A stretch of 64,000 nt of DNA. It comes from Coccinella septempunctata. Its lineage: Eukaryota > Arthropoda > Insecta > Coleoptera > Coccinellidae. A program made the position numbers and the translations under genes. Below the pieces are notes generated by a model. It had not been told where the DNA came from and did not search any database. It saw only the letters and a program-made list of their open reading frames with translations. Below, one piece after another: positions 11,554-24,324 of this stretch (position 1 is its first letter; each line of letters begins with the position of its first letter). Location of the stretch: NCBI RefSeq assembly GCF_907165205.1, contig NC_058192.1, positions 2,356,001-2,420,000 of the forward strand, given 5' to 3'.

Positions 11554-11760
11554 TGATTTCAGCATCCGGCTGGCACATTCTTAAAAGGATGCCATCCGAA
11601 CGATCTTGATTCTTGATTGCCGCCGCCTCCCGATCGGGATTTACAGATCGGAGACGGATCTGCACACGCACGTGTGTGGGGTGGATGGAGATCCCTTTCG
11701 ATCGGTGAAAATCCTGAATCAGGATAGAATCCGTGTAATTGTATTGCATCTGCACCCAGT
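11554..11760 (-). promoter_or_regulatory. CpG-rich block with candidate first exon of the membrane-protein gene
   Basis: This block is much richer in G, C and CpG than its surroundings and contains palindromes such as CCCGATCGGG. On the minus strand it holds ATG CTG AAA TCA (11565-11554) followed at once by a strong donor, GTAAGT. In the same frame a stop (TAA) lies five codons upstream of that ATG. Joined to the exon at 3830, the frame continues perfectly (MLKS, then IPSADLAK). A promoter with a short first exon is therefore a reasonable inference, with a 7.7 kb first intron. It could instead be the first exon of an unrelated transcript. Confidence 0.35.
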
Positions 11761-11929
11761 ATTATTTGATTAACTCCTGACTATTTGTGGCAATGTTGTA
11801 TAATCGAGGGATTTTTTGTGTTCTTGGGACATAGACATAATTTAAAATTCAAAATAATCATAGACGTAGCTTTTTTAGATCTGTGGAAATCATAGAACTA
11901 TAAAGATAGAAGGCATAGAATTATGTGGT

Positions 11930-12005
11930 GGAAATATTGCATAGACATATATGTAGTCTCTATGTCTATCATAGACATAGAGTCTCTATGTCTATGATGT
12001 CTATG
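11930..12005. repeat. CATAGACA-rich palindromic repeat
   Basis: CTCTATGTCTAT (11958-11969) and ATAGACATAGAG (11971-11982) form a perfect 12 bp palindrome around one base. The same words recur on either side up to about 12005, and looser copies of CATAGAC occur from 11828. It looks like a simple repeat grown by slippage or inversion. Confidence 0.6.
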
Positions 12006-13130
12006 AAATATTGAATGTGGCCGATACTTGATGAAAATGCATTATTGAACTTGATTATAAAATTTTCACAAAATGATATTTTTTTGGAGTTTGAAATGTA
12101 GCCTTGAATTTCATGTAGATTTTGACGGTTTTTGTTCACGTTCTATGCTCGCACGTGCCTACAAGAGGATAATAAGGTCACTCATTCGTCTTTTGAATAA
12201 CTTATTCGAAAATTGAAAGGTATAATTTACAACAAATCGAGGATTCCAAGGTTGATCCATGCATAGCAAAATGGAACCAATGCATTGGGTTTTTGTCGTT
12301 AATTTAAAACGGTCGCATTTTATTGAGATAATAATTCAAAGCAAATTGTTCCTCGACCACACCTTATATTTTTCATGAATTGTTGTACAGCAATAACGCA
12401 AAGGACATTAAGTTTGAGTCTTGGACAGATTTTTGTCGATGATATAAATTATCTACAAAGTACTCCTTACTGTCTTTGATCATAAATCTCTAATCGCAAT
12501 GAATGACTGCACTTTTTATACAACTTTACCAACTAAAATATATCTGATGTCACCAACAATACGGAATTTTGCCAGGAGTAATCAAATTAACTGATGTCTA
12601 CGAAGGTGTCTCTTTGGAGTATTAATCTTCGATACTTCGGTATGCGTTAAATTACATAACCGGGAAATACAGTATAGGTATTCGCGGTCTCTCAGAAATC
12701 AAATAACACTTGCTGACAGTTTAGCCAACAAATAATATTGAAACTGTGGAAAGTAAATATGTGCCCGAAGTATTACAAATTATGACAGATGACGTATATA
12801 ACTCATATAGGTATATACATAAGTTATGATAATTGGTAATACATCGCATGCGGCTATTCAAACAATTTAGCAATTGTTTGATGACATTGAAAGATCTCAG
12901 TGTATCCAGTGTATTTGTGTAACATTATGCGATTTTATGAAATCTCGATTTTGCAATTAGTTATGACATGAGGAAATTTCGAGAGGTATTTGAATAAGTC
13001 CCGCATTTACTTCCTGATAGGGATCTCAGGGTTTTTGAAGGGCGGTTGTACAAGAACTAACTAACTAAGTTTCGAAAGCGAGATTGTCACGTGGTGACAT
13101 AGGAACGACAAAGACAAATGCTATTACTTG
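12006..13130. other. Intergenic, nothing recognised
   Basis: AT-rich sequence leading to the repeat block. No coding frame longer than 60 codons and no recognised signal. Confidence 0.4.
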
Positions 13131-13139
13131 ATTTGAATT

Positions 13140-13261
13140 CATCGGAATTCATCGGATGGAAATGTGATACATATTCTGAAAGAGCAACTCTTCTAGTTAT
13201 AAATCTGAGAATTTCATCCATCTCAGCACAACCGTTCGGTCTTGACGAATTCTCAAGTGAA
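13140..13261 (+). repeat. Family B repeat, single partial copy
   Basis: This copy contains GGAAATGTGATACATATT, then CTTCTAGTTATAAATCTGAG and CACAACCGTTCGGTCTTGAC. These match the tandem units at 41940-42615 and, inverted, those at 46790-47060. It is cut at about 13261, where the 493 bp satellite begins, so the two repeat families are directly joined here. Confidence 0.75.
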
Positions 13262-16200
13262 ATTCGCAATTTATGAAAAATGCCATTTCCAAGATGAAAA
13301 TCTAAACGAAGGGAGGTAGGCTTTCGAAATTGCTCGCAATAGATTCAGCGTGTTCGAAAACCTATATTTTCATACCAAAATTTCAAATATCTGGCCCAGT
13401 TCAGGAGAAAATAATTTTTTTTGTTTTTCCACTTTTCATTTTCGAGTTGACTTCGAAGAGCTCTCTGGAGTGCAATTCTCTATTAAATCATCAACTGTTT
13501 GGTTTTCTAGAATCTTCAAAACAACTTCTATGCACTCCATATCCGAGGATACTGATAGAACATCTTGATTTTTAGACAGAGTAGCAAATAGGTCATTTTA
13601 GGGGGGTCTAACCCCTTGCTCATTTTCGACCCAAAAAATCGAGATTTTAAAAATCGAGTTTTTGTACTAGGGTGGAAGCCTAGGCAAAGCTGATTATATA
13701 ACCGGAAATCCCAATTAGATCAGACGAATATAACAGGAGATATCGCCGATTGAAAATTGCAATTTTTGAAAAATGCCGTTTCCAAGATGAAATTCTAAAC
13801 AAAGGGAGATAGGCTTTTGAAATTGCTTGCAATAGATTCAGCGTGTTCGAAAACCTATATTTTCATACCAAACTTTCCAATATCTGACACTGTTTAGGAG
13901 AAAATAATTTTTTTTGTTTTTCCACTTTTCATTTTCGAGTTGACTTCGAAGAGCTCTCTGGAGTGCAATTCTCTATTGAATCATCAACTGTTTGGTTTTC
14001 TAGAATCTTCAAAACAAATTCTATGCACTCCATATCTGAGGATACTGATAGAACATCTTGATTTTTAGACAGAGTAGCAAACAGGTCATTTTAGGGGGGT
14101 CTAACCCCTTGCTCATTTTTGACCCAAAAAATCGAGATTTTCGAAATCGAGTTTTTATGCTGGGGTGGAAGCCTAGGCAAAGCTGATTATATAACCGGAA
14201 ATCCCAATTAGATCAGACGAATATAACAGGAGATATCGCCGATTGAAAATTGCAATTTTTGAAAAATGCCATTTCCAAGATGAAATTCTAAACGAAGGGA
14301 GATAGGCTTTTGAAATTGCTTGCAATAGATTCAGCGTGTTCGAAAACCTATATTTTCATACCAAACTTTCCAATATCTGACACTGTTTAGGAGAAAATAA
14401 TTTTTTTTGTTTTTCCACTTTTCATTTTCGAGTTGACTTCGAAGAGCTCTCTGGAGTGCAATTCTCTATTGAATCATCAACTGTTTGGTTTTCTAGAATC
14501 TTCAAAACAACCTCTATGCATTCCATATCCGAGGATACTGATAGAACATCTTGATTTTTAGACAGAGTAGCAAACAGGTCATTTTAGGGGGGTCTAACCC
14601 CTTGCTCATTTTTGACCCAAAAAATCGAGATTTTCGAAATCGAGTTTTTGTGCTAGGGTGGAAGCCTAGGCAAAGCTGATTATATAACCGGAAATCCCAA
14701 TTAGATCAGACGAATATAACAGGAGATATCGCCGATTGAAAATTGCAATTTTTGAAAAATGCCATTTCCAAGATGAAATTCTAAACAAAGGGAGATAGGC
14801 TTTTGAAATTGCTTGTAATAGATTCAGCGTGTTCGAAAACCTATATTTTCATACCAAACTTTCCAATATCTGACACTGTTTAGGAGAAAATAATTTTTTT
14901 TTTTTTTTCCACTTTTCATTTTCGAGTTGACTTCGAAGAGCTCTCTGGAGTGCAATTCTCTATTGAATCATCAACTGTTTGGTTTTCTAGAATCTTCAAA
15001 ACAAATTCTATGCACTCCATATCTGAGGATACTGATAGAACATCTTGATTTTTAGACAGAGTAGCAAACAGGTCATTTTAGGGGGGTCTAACCCCTTGCT
15101 CATTTTTGACCCAAAAAATCGAGATTTTCGAAATCGAGTTTTTATGCTGGGGTGGAAGCCTAGGCAAAGCTGATTATATAACCGGAAATCCCAATTAGAT
15201 CAGACGAATATAACAGGAGATATCGCCGATTGAAAATTGCAATTTTTGAAAAATGCCATTTCCAAGATGAAATTCTAAACGAAGGGAGATAGGCTTTTGA
15301 AATTGCTTGCAATAGATTCAGCGTGTTCGAAAACCTATATTTTCATACCAAACTTTCCAATATCTGACACTGTTTAGGAGAAAATAATTTTTTTTGTTTT
15401 TCCACTTTTCATTTTCGAGTTGACTTCGAAGAGCTCTCTGGAGTGCAATTCTCTATTGAATCATCAACTGTTTGGTTTTCTAGAATCTTCAAAACAACCT
15501 CTATGCATTCCATATCCGAGGATACTGATAGAACATCTTGATTTTTAGACAGAGTAGCAAACAGGTCATTTTAGGGGGGTCTAACCCCTTGCTCATTTTT
15601 GACCCAAAAAATCGAGATTTTCGAAATCGAGTTTTTGTGCTAGGGTGGAAGCCTAGGCAAAGCTGATTATATAACCGGAAATCCCAATTAGATCAGACTA
15701 ATATAACAGGAGATATCGCCGATTGAAAATTGCAATTTTTGAAAAATGCCATTTCCAAGATGAAATTCTAAACGAAGGGAGATAGGCATTTGAAATTGCT
15801 TGCAATAGATTAAGCGTGTTCGAAAACCTATATTTTCATACCAAACTTTCCAATATCTGACACTGTTTAGGAGAAAATAATTTTTTTCGTTTTTCCACTT
15901 TTCATTTTCGAGTTGACTTCGAAGAGCTCTCTGGAGTGCAATTCTCTATTGAATCATCAACTGTTTGGTTTTCTCGAATCTTCAGAACAACTTCAATGCA
16001 TTGCATATCCTAGGACAGTAATAGAACATCCTGATTTTCAGACAGAGTAACAAATAGGTCATTTTAGGGGGGTCTAACCCCTTGCTCATTTTTGACCCAA
16101 AAAATCGAGATTTTCGAAATCGACTTTTTGTGCTAGGGTTGAAGCCTAGGCAACGCTGATTATAGAACCGGAAATCCCAATTGGATCAGATGAATATAAC

Positions 16201-16445
16201 AGGAGATATCGCAGATTGAAGTTTGCAATTTTTGAAAAAATGCCATTTCCAAGATAAAAATCTAAACGAAGGGAGATAGGCTTTCGAAATTGCTCGTAAT
16301 AGATTCAGCATATTCGAAAACCAATATTTTCATACCAAACTTTCGTATCTCTGACCGAATTTTGGAGAAAATCAATTTTTTTAAACTTTTTTGGTTTACT
16401 TTTGAATAGTAGTGCTATTTTTCACTGAGTCATCAAATATTTGGT
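13262..16445 (+). repeat. Satellite array, family A, about 493 bp unit, 6.4 copies
   Basis: The landmark GGTCATTTTAGGGGGGTCTA recurs at 13591, 14084, 14577, 15071, 15564 and 16057, spacings of 493-494 bases. Units are head to tail and nearly identical in the centre, but more diverged at both edges. Diagnostic variants alternate: units 2 and 4 share AAACAAAGGG, ACAAATTCTATGCACTCC and TTTTTATGCTGGGG, while units 3 and 5 share AAACGAAGGG, ACAACCTCTATGCATTCC and TTTTTGTGCTAGGG. The array is thus built of a 986-987 bp dimer present twice. Short open frames inside it repeat with the unit and have no recognisable product, so the array is treated as noncoding. Confidence 0.95.
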
Positions 16446-18840
16446 CGCGTTCACTGAAAAACTACTGCACTTGTGTAGGCTATTGCCATAATGCCACTGA
16501 TAATGAATTCGAATCACTTTCTGAAGAACAATGTTGAGTGTCCCAGTGCAGTGGGTATACCCACTGTATTCTTGATGTGTTAATCTAAGCTTGGGTACTA
16601 TTTTCTCATAAACCACGCACGCGATATGTAAATTTGTCGTTGTTCTTATCGCTTAACGTCCTGAAAACGACTCCAGATATCTGTGAAAAAGCTACATAAT
16701 GTTATAATAATTTATATGAGCTAATCGCGAATTTTATTAACTTCATTTGCGTTATTCTGAATGAGATTATTGGGTTGTATGACGAAAATATGTTGGTAAT
16801 GCGATCTGATTGTGGATGGAATGAAGGTCTTCTTTCATTTGTTGTGTCATATAAATAATTTTTTTCATTCGACAAAGTAACCCCACCCAAGACCAACCCT
16901 AATACAATGGTATCACTTTACAACAATAGGATACTTTCAATTTTCTCATTTTGTATTGATCTATCGTAGATGAAGTGATCAGAAGCAATTCTTCTCTTTT
17001 AATAGTTGTTTTTCTATAATATATTCTTGAAACTTACAGGGATGTTCGTTGTATATTCCCATAATGAATGGAAATGAAGATTTTAATAGTGTACGTGCTG
17101 TTCAACACACTCAAAGTAAAGTAAGTTATGCAACTGAAAGATTTTATGCAGTGTTACACAACTGATCATCGAATTTGAATCGACATTGAAGATTTGACAT
17201 TGAGATAAAGCACGGATTTCCCTCATGCGCTATCAATATTCAGAAGTCCTTTATATGAATTGTTTTGACGAATTTCCAGGTATTTCAATATCTTTCAGAG
17301 AAGCAATTGACTCATAGCCATTTAGTTCTTGAGAAGATATTTCAAGATCAAAATTAATTGAAAACGAAACAAGAAGAACAGCCAATCTTTGGTTCGACTA
17401 AATAAAAACTCTCTCTAGGAAAATTGTATGGTATTTTCATGTTTCAATTCACCAACAAACATAAATTTTAAATGTTTCTTACAAGCTTCCCTGGAGAAAT
17501 TTTATGATAAAACTATAACCAGTAGGTATTAAGAAGCTCCATTTGAAATGAACACATAATTGCACAAAAAGTCATAGCCTGTAGAGAGAAATTTTGAGGT
17601 AGCTCATTTAATTAATTATAGAGCGCTGAAGACACAGCAATTTCTGAGTATCGAATAAATTATACAAATATTTTTCGAACGTTCAATCCTTGAAAAAATG
17701 GAGTATAATTATTTTGTTATGTAATGCCTAACGATCCAATTTATATTTTTTTATACTCAAAGAATTAGCATTGTCTTGATGTATGTAACACAAAAAAACT
17801 GTATTAAGAATTCGAATATGTATGTAGAAAAAATATTGGACAAGGGCATGGAAATCAAGTTTTCTGAAAGACTATCAAAGTCAGCATGGAAAAAATTATG
17901 GAAATCAAATGCTTCGACTGAATTATTCATTTCTGGGGAGGAAAGTGATTCTTCCATATATGTTCTATATTTAGCAGTAAGTAATTATTCTATTCGGTAG
18001 TGAAAAAAAGGTTGAGGAGCAACACGGTCAACTTGAAGCACCTTCTGGGCAAAATTGATTGAATTATGCGATAAACAACCTTCTGTCAATATTCTCAATG
18101 AGGAATTAGAAAATAGGGGCTTTGATCTATTTTCAAATTTCTTTTTGACATCCTTGTGGACGCTCAGTATGATTTTCGATCGTGTATTTGAACGATTCGA
18201 ATCAGAAACCCTTCAAATACCTATAAAAATTTTTATTCACGATCATGGAGCATTGAAAAGGGGTCGAGAAAAGTTTGAAACATCCCCAAAACTTTAAATT
18301 TGCATTTATTAAGTGTTCATTGTTCTTCCATACCATTAATTTCCACTGCATAGACTTAATACTGGTACCCCAGATGAAGTTATAGGATTTAAATCTGGTG
18401 AGCGAAGTGGCCATACAATAGAACCCTTCTAAGTCAATTTGAGGGAGCTTCATGGTATTTTGTGAGAACTTTCAGCGCTTTATATTGCGTTTGGTCCCAT
18501 CTAACCTGAAGAATAGCAACAAGCAACACCCAAACTTTACGTATCGTTCTAAAAATAATCTTCTAAGCGTGATGTGTACCTCTTCAGGGTTAACCCAATA
18601 ACCGTAAGCAGATCGGTCGAAAAAACGACCTCAAATATTTGATCGTCTCACCGATTGAAAGCTGGTGTGACTTATATTCGCGGGAGACTTCGGCGTCTGC
18701 AAAAAATGACAGATATAATTCATTTCAACGATCGTAGAACATTAATCAAAAATTAGATAGCCTTCGGAGACGAAGCGTGAGCGTACCTTACGGGAAATCC
18801 GGCATCCATAGGTGATTTGACATCTACAAGTAGTCCGAAG
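16446..18840. other. Intergenic, nothing recognised
   Basis: AT-rich sequence after the satellite. Short frames at 17776-18000 and 18055-18297 (plus) show no known domain and lack splice context. The stretch 18600-18850 is less AT-rich, with small stem-forming words (AGACTTCGGCGTCT), but no RNA gene could be assigned. Confidence 0.35.
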
Positions 18841-18848
18841 AAGTTCGG

Positions 18849-19200
18849 TTGTCGAAGAACGAAACTTACGTCAATACTAGCGGTAGAATCGGTGAAAGGA
18901 CTGGATATTTTCGCTTCCTAGACTGGCTAGCAGTCCTGCGTGTGCAGGTGGATGGTAAATATTTAGAAGAATCCAATTCTTCTTATTGGAGGCATCTCTA
19001 TCTCCGACCAAGGTTGAAGTTGGGGCTATTGATCACTTCTGGATTCCAGAAGTATTCATTTTCACCCTGTATGGCATAATCTTTCATGTGAAGACACTTA
19101 TTCAGATATCAGTCCTGCCAACGTGCGAAAAGAATTTTTTCAAAGGATTAGATACCAAGAATCCAAAAATTGGAGCTGACTGGAAGAATTATTGGTAAAA
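18849..19200 (+). pseudogene. Possible Cys-loop ligand-gated channel remnant
   Basis: A frame at 18986-19100 reads EVGAIDHFWIPEVFIFTLYG. This resembles the extracellular loop ahead of the Cys-loop in ligand-gated chloride channels, where a W-x-P-[DE]-x-[FY]-[IF] pattern is conserved. The part before it (FRFLDWLAVLRVQVDGKYLE) is in another frame, and stops follow soon after. No flanking exons of a channel were found. It is either a decayed gene fragment or a chance resemblance. Confidence 0.25.
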
Positions 19201-22200
19201 TTCTACCCGACCCTCTGAAACATCAACTGCACAAGTTAAATGTGATGTAGAAGAAGCTAAGAATCATGTTTAGTCAGAAAATATCAACCTAGACTACTTG
19301 AGGAAGAAAATTTTTGAATACATGCTATTCTGGATGACAAACAAGCCCAAATTCCACACTGTATGCCCGATTTCTCAAAGCTTGATCGGGGAATCAATGC
19401 TGGGTTGGCGAATCCTTCTTGCTTTATTTTCAATACATTATTCAGTCATAAGCATTTCGAATGTCATTCTTGAATCAAATTAAGATCTACATACGCCCAT
19501 TTGAGAATGACCAATTGCTTATCCTGAAAAAATATCAGTGATTTCATTATGGAAATCCAGTAACTGTCTGATATTTGATTTCCCAATCAAGCTTCTCGAA
19601 CCCCTTTGCTAGAGTCTACATTTTTGGAGGAAAGAGACTGTGAGGAAGTGTGAATACTTCTTGAGCCTCTCTAGTATCACTTTGAACCCACCAAAGGAAC
19701 GAAAAACTATAGATGTAAATTTCCCAATCGATTTTGTGTCGGTTGAACGCAACCACAATAAGCAGCATATTTCTCACATGAACCAAATCAAATATCATTA
19801 AACTAGCAAACGAATCATTTGGTCATGTTAATAAAATTGTTACTACAACTAATTCATACACGTTATTGAGAATCACGACAGTTTAAGTCACTTGAAAATT
19901 GAATCAACTCCATAAATATCGAACGACTACCAGGGTAACTACTTCGCAAACAGTTAAAGTTATGAATTTATAGAGGCATAATACCTATTTTATCTCTTTA
20001 TGTAGGTACATATATGCTGCGAGGTGTCATAGGTAGTAGCGATGTTGAATGCACACAATTGAATGGATGTTTCCGATACTTGATGAAAATCCATAATTAA
20101 ATAAAGAAAATGAATTACTATAATTTGATTTTCAGCAGAATAGACCATTAACCACAACATTTACGCGTTTCAGTAGCACCTATACAGATGAATGAAGTGA
20201 AATATTCACTCTGCAGGACAACTACGAATCGATTTTCAAGAAATTATTGATGCTGCTTGTTCTTCGAGCAAAATCAGTTCAATCGTTTCGGTGTTAATGG
20301 CAAGCAACTTTGTAAAGCCAAGGTCGGGTAACTATTTCGTGTCCAAAATAAATTCGATCTCTTTCAATACGAATATTGATCGGCCTGCCCAAATGTGCCG
20401 CCTCTGTTTAATAGGCAGTCCGATTTTAAGCCTAGAGTGTATCAGATAATCCGCTGAGTTGTAACACTTCTAGAAGAACTTTCAAGGATCACAACGTTGA
20501 GTTTTTTTCAAAACAGAGATCGAATCAATGGTTTCCGTATTTAGATATGGGAGTGTGACAAATTCTCAATTTGTGACCAATTAACCTTTTACAGATTCAA
20601 TATTTAAATTTGAGGTGGATGTAACCTCTCTTTATGCAGTTAACGAAATGTAAAACACGATTATTAAATGTAATTTCTCCGAGTGATATAGATAAAAACA
20701 TCTTACCTTTTATCCGAATATGGACGCAATAATTGAGGATTAACATAATGAATTAGCCTCTTGAACACGCACATGTTTTTATTCGTGAATTCATTTATTT
20801 TATTTTTATTATTATATGGTTATGATTACTCCGGCTGTGTTGTAAAGGATTCTCATCGGAAGTTGATATATTTTTATTCGGCATTCAAGACAAGTGAGTA
20901 GTAATACAAATAAAAACCGAGTTAAGAGGCAAAAAAAAATTGGCTTTCGGTGTTTCGCTGGAATGATATAATGAGGCCATTCAGAGCGTCCCAATTAGCA
21001 CCGTTTACTGGCCTAGGTATGACAAAAAAGGTAAAAATGTAGAGGATTTCCCACTGAAGAATTTATGATATGATGTCGACTTGTAATTCTTGAGTTTTAC
21101 TTCCGATATTTCATTGAGAATCAGTACTGACGAATTAATGGCTTTACCAGGTCTGGTATCGCTAGAAAAAGCAAAAAATATACAGGATGAGTCGAAAAAT
21201 TGGGTACTTTGGGTGAATAGAACTCTGTTTAAAAGATCCACAGATGTGTAATGTGTCACAGATTTAGCTAGTTATTCTGAAGGTACTTTTGTTTTTCCAG
21301 GGATGGGCACAGCTCATTATGAAAACTTTAATGGCTATATCTTTTCATCAGGGCCGAATTGGAAGAAATGATACAGGCAAAAAGTGTTTCTTTTGACCTT
21401 AAGAATCTACTGTTATTTGTACGTGTCTCATACTCATCAAAAAGAAAGATATATGCAGTATTATATTTCACCAAATGCGGCTCTGTACAAGGAAATGAGA
21501 CAAACGTATCAAAACATAAGTATTAATCCATCCCACTGACCCTCATTGAAAAAATTTTCATCATCCTATCTCCGATGTTTCCTTTTTCAACCGATATATT
21601 CCGCAACCAATTAGAACATTCATAGGAATTCTTTCTGTTGCAGCTTCTCCATCAATGTCTCCTGAGCTGATGGCAGTTGTCAATGAAAACGATATTTCGT
21701 ACTCGGTGCTAATCCAACTAATTAATATATGACCAGATTGATTACTGAGGTAACAGATTTCAATCGATATTCAGTAATGAATATTGCGGGCCTTGAGCCC
21801 ATTTAAGTTCTTTTCCTGGTCTTTGTGTGGGACTACGATGGCATCGCCAATGACGACTTTGAAAGCGTTAAATAGCGATGAAAATGAAAAACGTTATTTT
21901 TAATATTTCTTCTGCTGTTTATCAGTTACGTTATCTGTATGGTACAGGGTAATAAAAACCTGAGGGTCGGTCAGCCAGATACTAATGGCTCATGAAGGCA
22001 AAAAGAATTTCGGATTAAACGTTTCATATTCCCAGAAAATATGATCTTGCCTGACGTGTAAGTATAATTGATTGTTGATGTTATCTTATGTAGGAAATCG
22101 ACGAAGTGAGCTGGGAAGTGTCAATTTATAACAACCATTTATTTCAGGACATAAGTAATATTTATTTATGATGATGAGGTTTCAGCTAAATTGGTCGAAG

Positions 22201-22295
22201 AATACATCAACTGAAAATAGATATGAGAGACATAAAAATATGTACAAAATTCCTATTCTTCCGTAGTTTGTTTTCCTTATATAAATCTTATTGTC
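19201..22295. other. Intergenic, nothing certain
   Basis: Mostly AT-rich sequence downstream of the first HAO gene's stop codon. A coding-like stretch at 19300-19500 is broken by stops. A short CRLCL-like reading near 20396-20415 was considered and dropped. No complete gene, tRNA or array was recognised. Confidence 0.35.
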
Positions 22296-24324
22296 CTAAA
22301 TCTTGGACAACTGGCTTTCATGTACAACCATGTTGGATCTTATATCATTTATAGTGCTACAACCTGAAATTAAGTATATGAATCATAGTAGGTATTCTGT
22401 AATATATTTCAACTTACCACTTAGTGCAAGTGTTGTATCAAACTCGCGTTTTAAAATTTCCATCACATCCTTAACTCCTTTTTCCCCATCGTAAGCAAGG
22501 CCCCAAAGAACTGGTCTCCCCACAAAAACCTAAAACATTTGCAACTCCATTTCATAAAGGGTCATATTATCAACATTAAAAACCTTCCAGAAACCATTTG
22601 GAACTTCTGAATCATTCGCAGTTCATGATGAAGCACGAACAATATATCTCGAAAAATATCAAGGATACAGATCCTCAGGCATTGAATATCGGAGGTAATG
22701 TTCTGGTTATCATATTAGGAGAGTGTGGCTAATTCGCCTAGGTCAAGATAAGACTCTAAATTACACTTTCTATAACCCACCATCGCAGTAGTCATTGACT
22801 GAAATTTATTGGGATTATGTTCGATTGAATTTTTTGAAATCTTTCGAGAGCATTTATCTTTACGTCCGATGTTAACCTTAATATTTAGTCACAGTTTGAA
22901 ATAACTCGTTTCTTGTATGTTATAATATTTATAGGATAGCAGTTTTGACGTTTCTGTCATTTAGAACTCTATTTTTCTCTTGATTCTTTTCAACCAGGTG
23001 GTTTTTCAGTTCAGGGCCATGAAGGGTTGAAATTCATATGTTGTTGATATGAATGATGGTGAATTTTACCATTTTTGCACCTAATGCCAAAGCTTTGAAG
23101 ACATCAGTCCCATCCCTGACGCCACCATCCAAGTAAATCTCGGTCTTGCTTTCGACAGCTTCAGCTATTTCTCGCAAAACATCAATCTGCAAAAACTATT
23201 TCGTAAAATATTCTTTCGAACACAAAATGACAATGACTACCGTTGCGCAAGTGCCATCAAGTTGTCTTCCACCGTGATTAGATACCAGAATACCATCAAC
23301 GTTAACTTTCACTGCCAATAGCGCGTCCTCCGGAGTCATTATTCCTTTCAAAATGATCGGCAACTTGGTGATTTTTTTCAGCCATTCTATATCTTGCCAC
23401 TGCAAAGAGGCATCACTCAAACTGTTGAGATAAGCTGGAAGATCCACTTTCGAATTTTTATTTTTCAGTTCGTGGGCAATTTCCTTGAAATTGGCATATC
23501 TGAAAAGTTGAATTTAGCGATATCTCACCGAAGAATTCAAAGGTTATTCCTTACTCTATATTTTCCGGTAGCATGAATTTGTTTCTTTTATCCGCAAGTC
23601 TAATACCTATCACTGGCAAATCAACTGTCAGTACTAAAGCTTCGAAACCTGCTCTTTCAGCTCTTTCGATCAGATTCCTTGTCACATTCCTGTAATGAAG
23701 ATGGAGTTAATATTTCATCGTGATATATAGGGACCTCCTTCACCTGTCTTTGAACACGTATAACTGAAACCACTTGACGCAGTTTGGAGCAGCTTCAGAT
23801 ACTTCTTCTATTGTGCTATTCGATGCTGTGCTCAATATGAAAATTGTCCCCAATTGCTCTGCAGCTGAAATAGGAAAAAAGTGGCTTTATACATTGATCA
23901 AAATCTGTATTTAAGATTGCCAAAATAGGTCTTAATCTGAATTTTCAGTCGTTTTTTTAGCCTTGTTCGGTATTTTTCTCACTTACCCTTAGCACTAGCT
24001 ATCTCACCATCTGGATGGGCCATTTTTTGTAAGGACGTTGGGGCTATTCCAATGGGCATCGAAATTTTTTGGCCCAGGACCGTCGTAGATAGATCCCTTC
24101 TAGAGACATCTCTGAGAATTCTAGGTCTTATTCTGTATCTGCAAAAAAATCATATTGAATTGAGTTCAATGAATATTCAAAAAATCTCACCTTTGAAACG
24201 CCTTCTTATTATCATGCAGGGTGATTTCTGCACCAGCACCTGATCTATAGAAATCCAAATTCTTTCTTGGTAAAAAGGAGAAGGCATATTTTTCATAATC
24301 GTCAACACAAACAAGTGGTTCCAT
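22296..24324 (-). CDS. Peroxisomal 2-hydroxyacid oxidase (copy 1)
   Basis: This FMN enzyme of the glycolate/lactate oxidase family oxidises 2-hydroxyacids to 2-oxoacids and makes hydrogen peroxide. Eight minus-strand exons are 24324-24191, 24138-23987, 23864-23744, 23689-23555, 23499-23241, 23186-23070, 22529-22418 and 22363-22296. They join to 365 residues, the normal length. Motifs in order are RSGAGAEITLHDNK, SMPIGIAPTSLQKMAHPDGE, KWFQLYVFKDR, LPIILKG, SNHGGRQLDG (catalytic His256 and substrate-binding Arg259) and the phosphate-binding YLDGGVRDGTD. The C-terminus SKI is a plausible variant peroxisomal signal. The start is the only ATG before the conserved VDDYEKYA. It lies head to head with a second copy at 26930. 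Mammalian HAO1/HAO2 are the closest known relatives. Confidence 0.93.

Noticed and set aside
13330..13575. 81-codon plus-strand frame in the first satellite unit
   Set aside because: The frame is interrupted in later units and encodes nothing recognisable.
13262..16445. CRISPR-like regular array
   Set aside because: The whole 493 bp unit repeats with no unique spacers, in a eukaryotic genome.
20380..20460. CRLCL-like reading resembling the start of a ZAD zinc-finger domain
   Set aside because: Only five residues match, stops follow within about 20 codons, and no second Cys pair or zinc fingers lie nearby.
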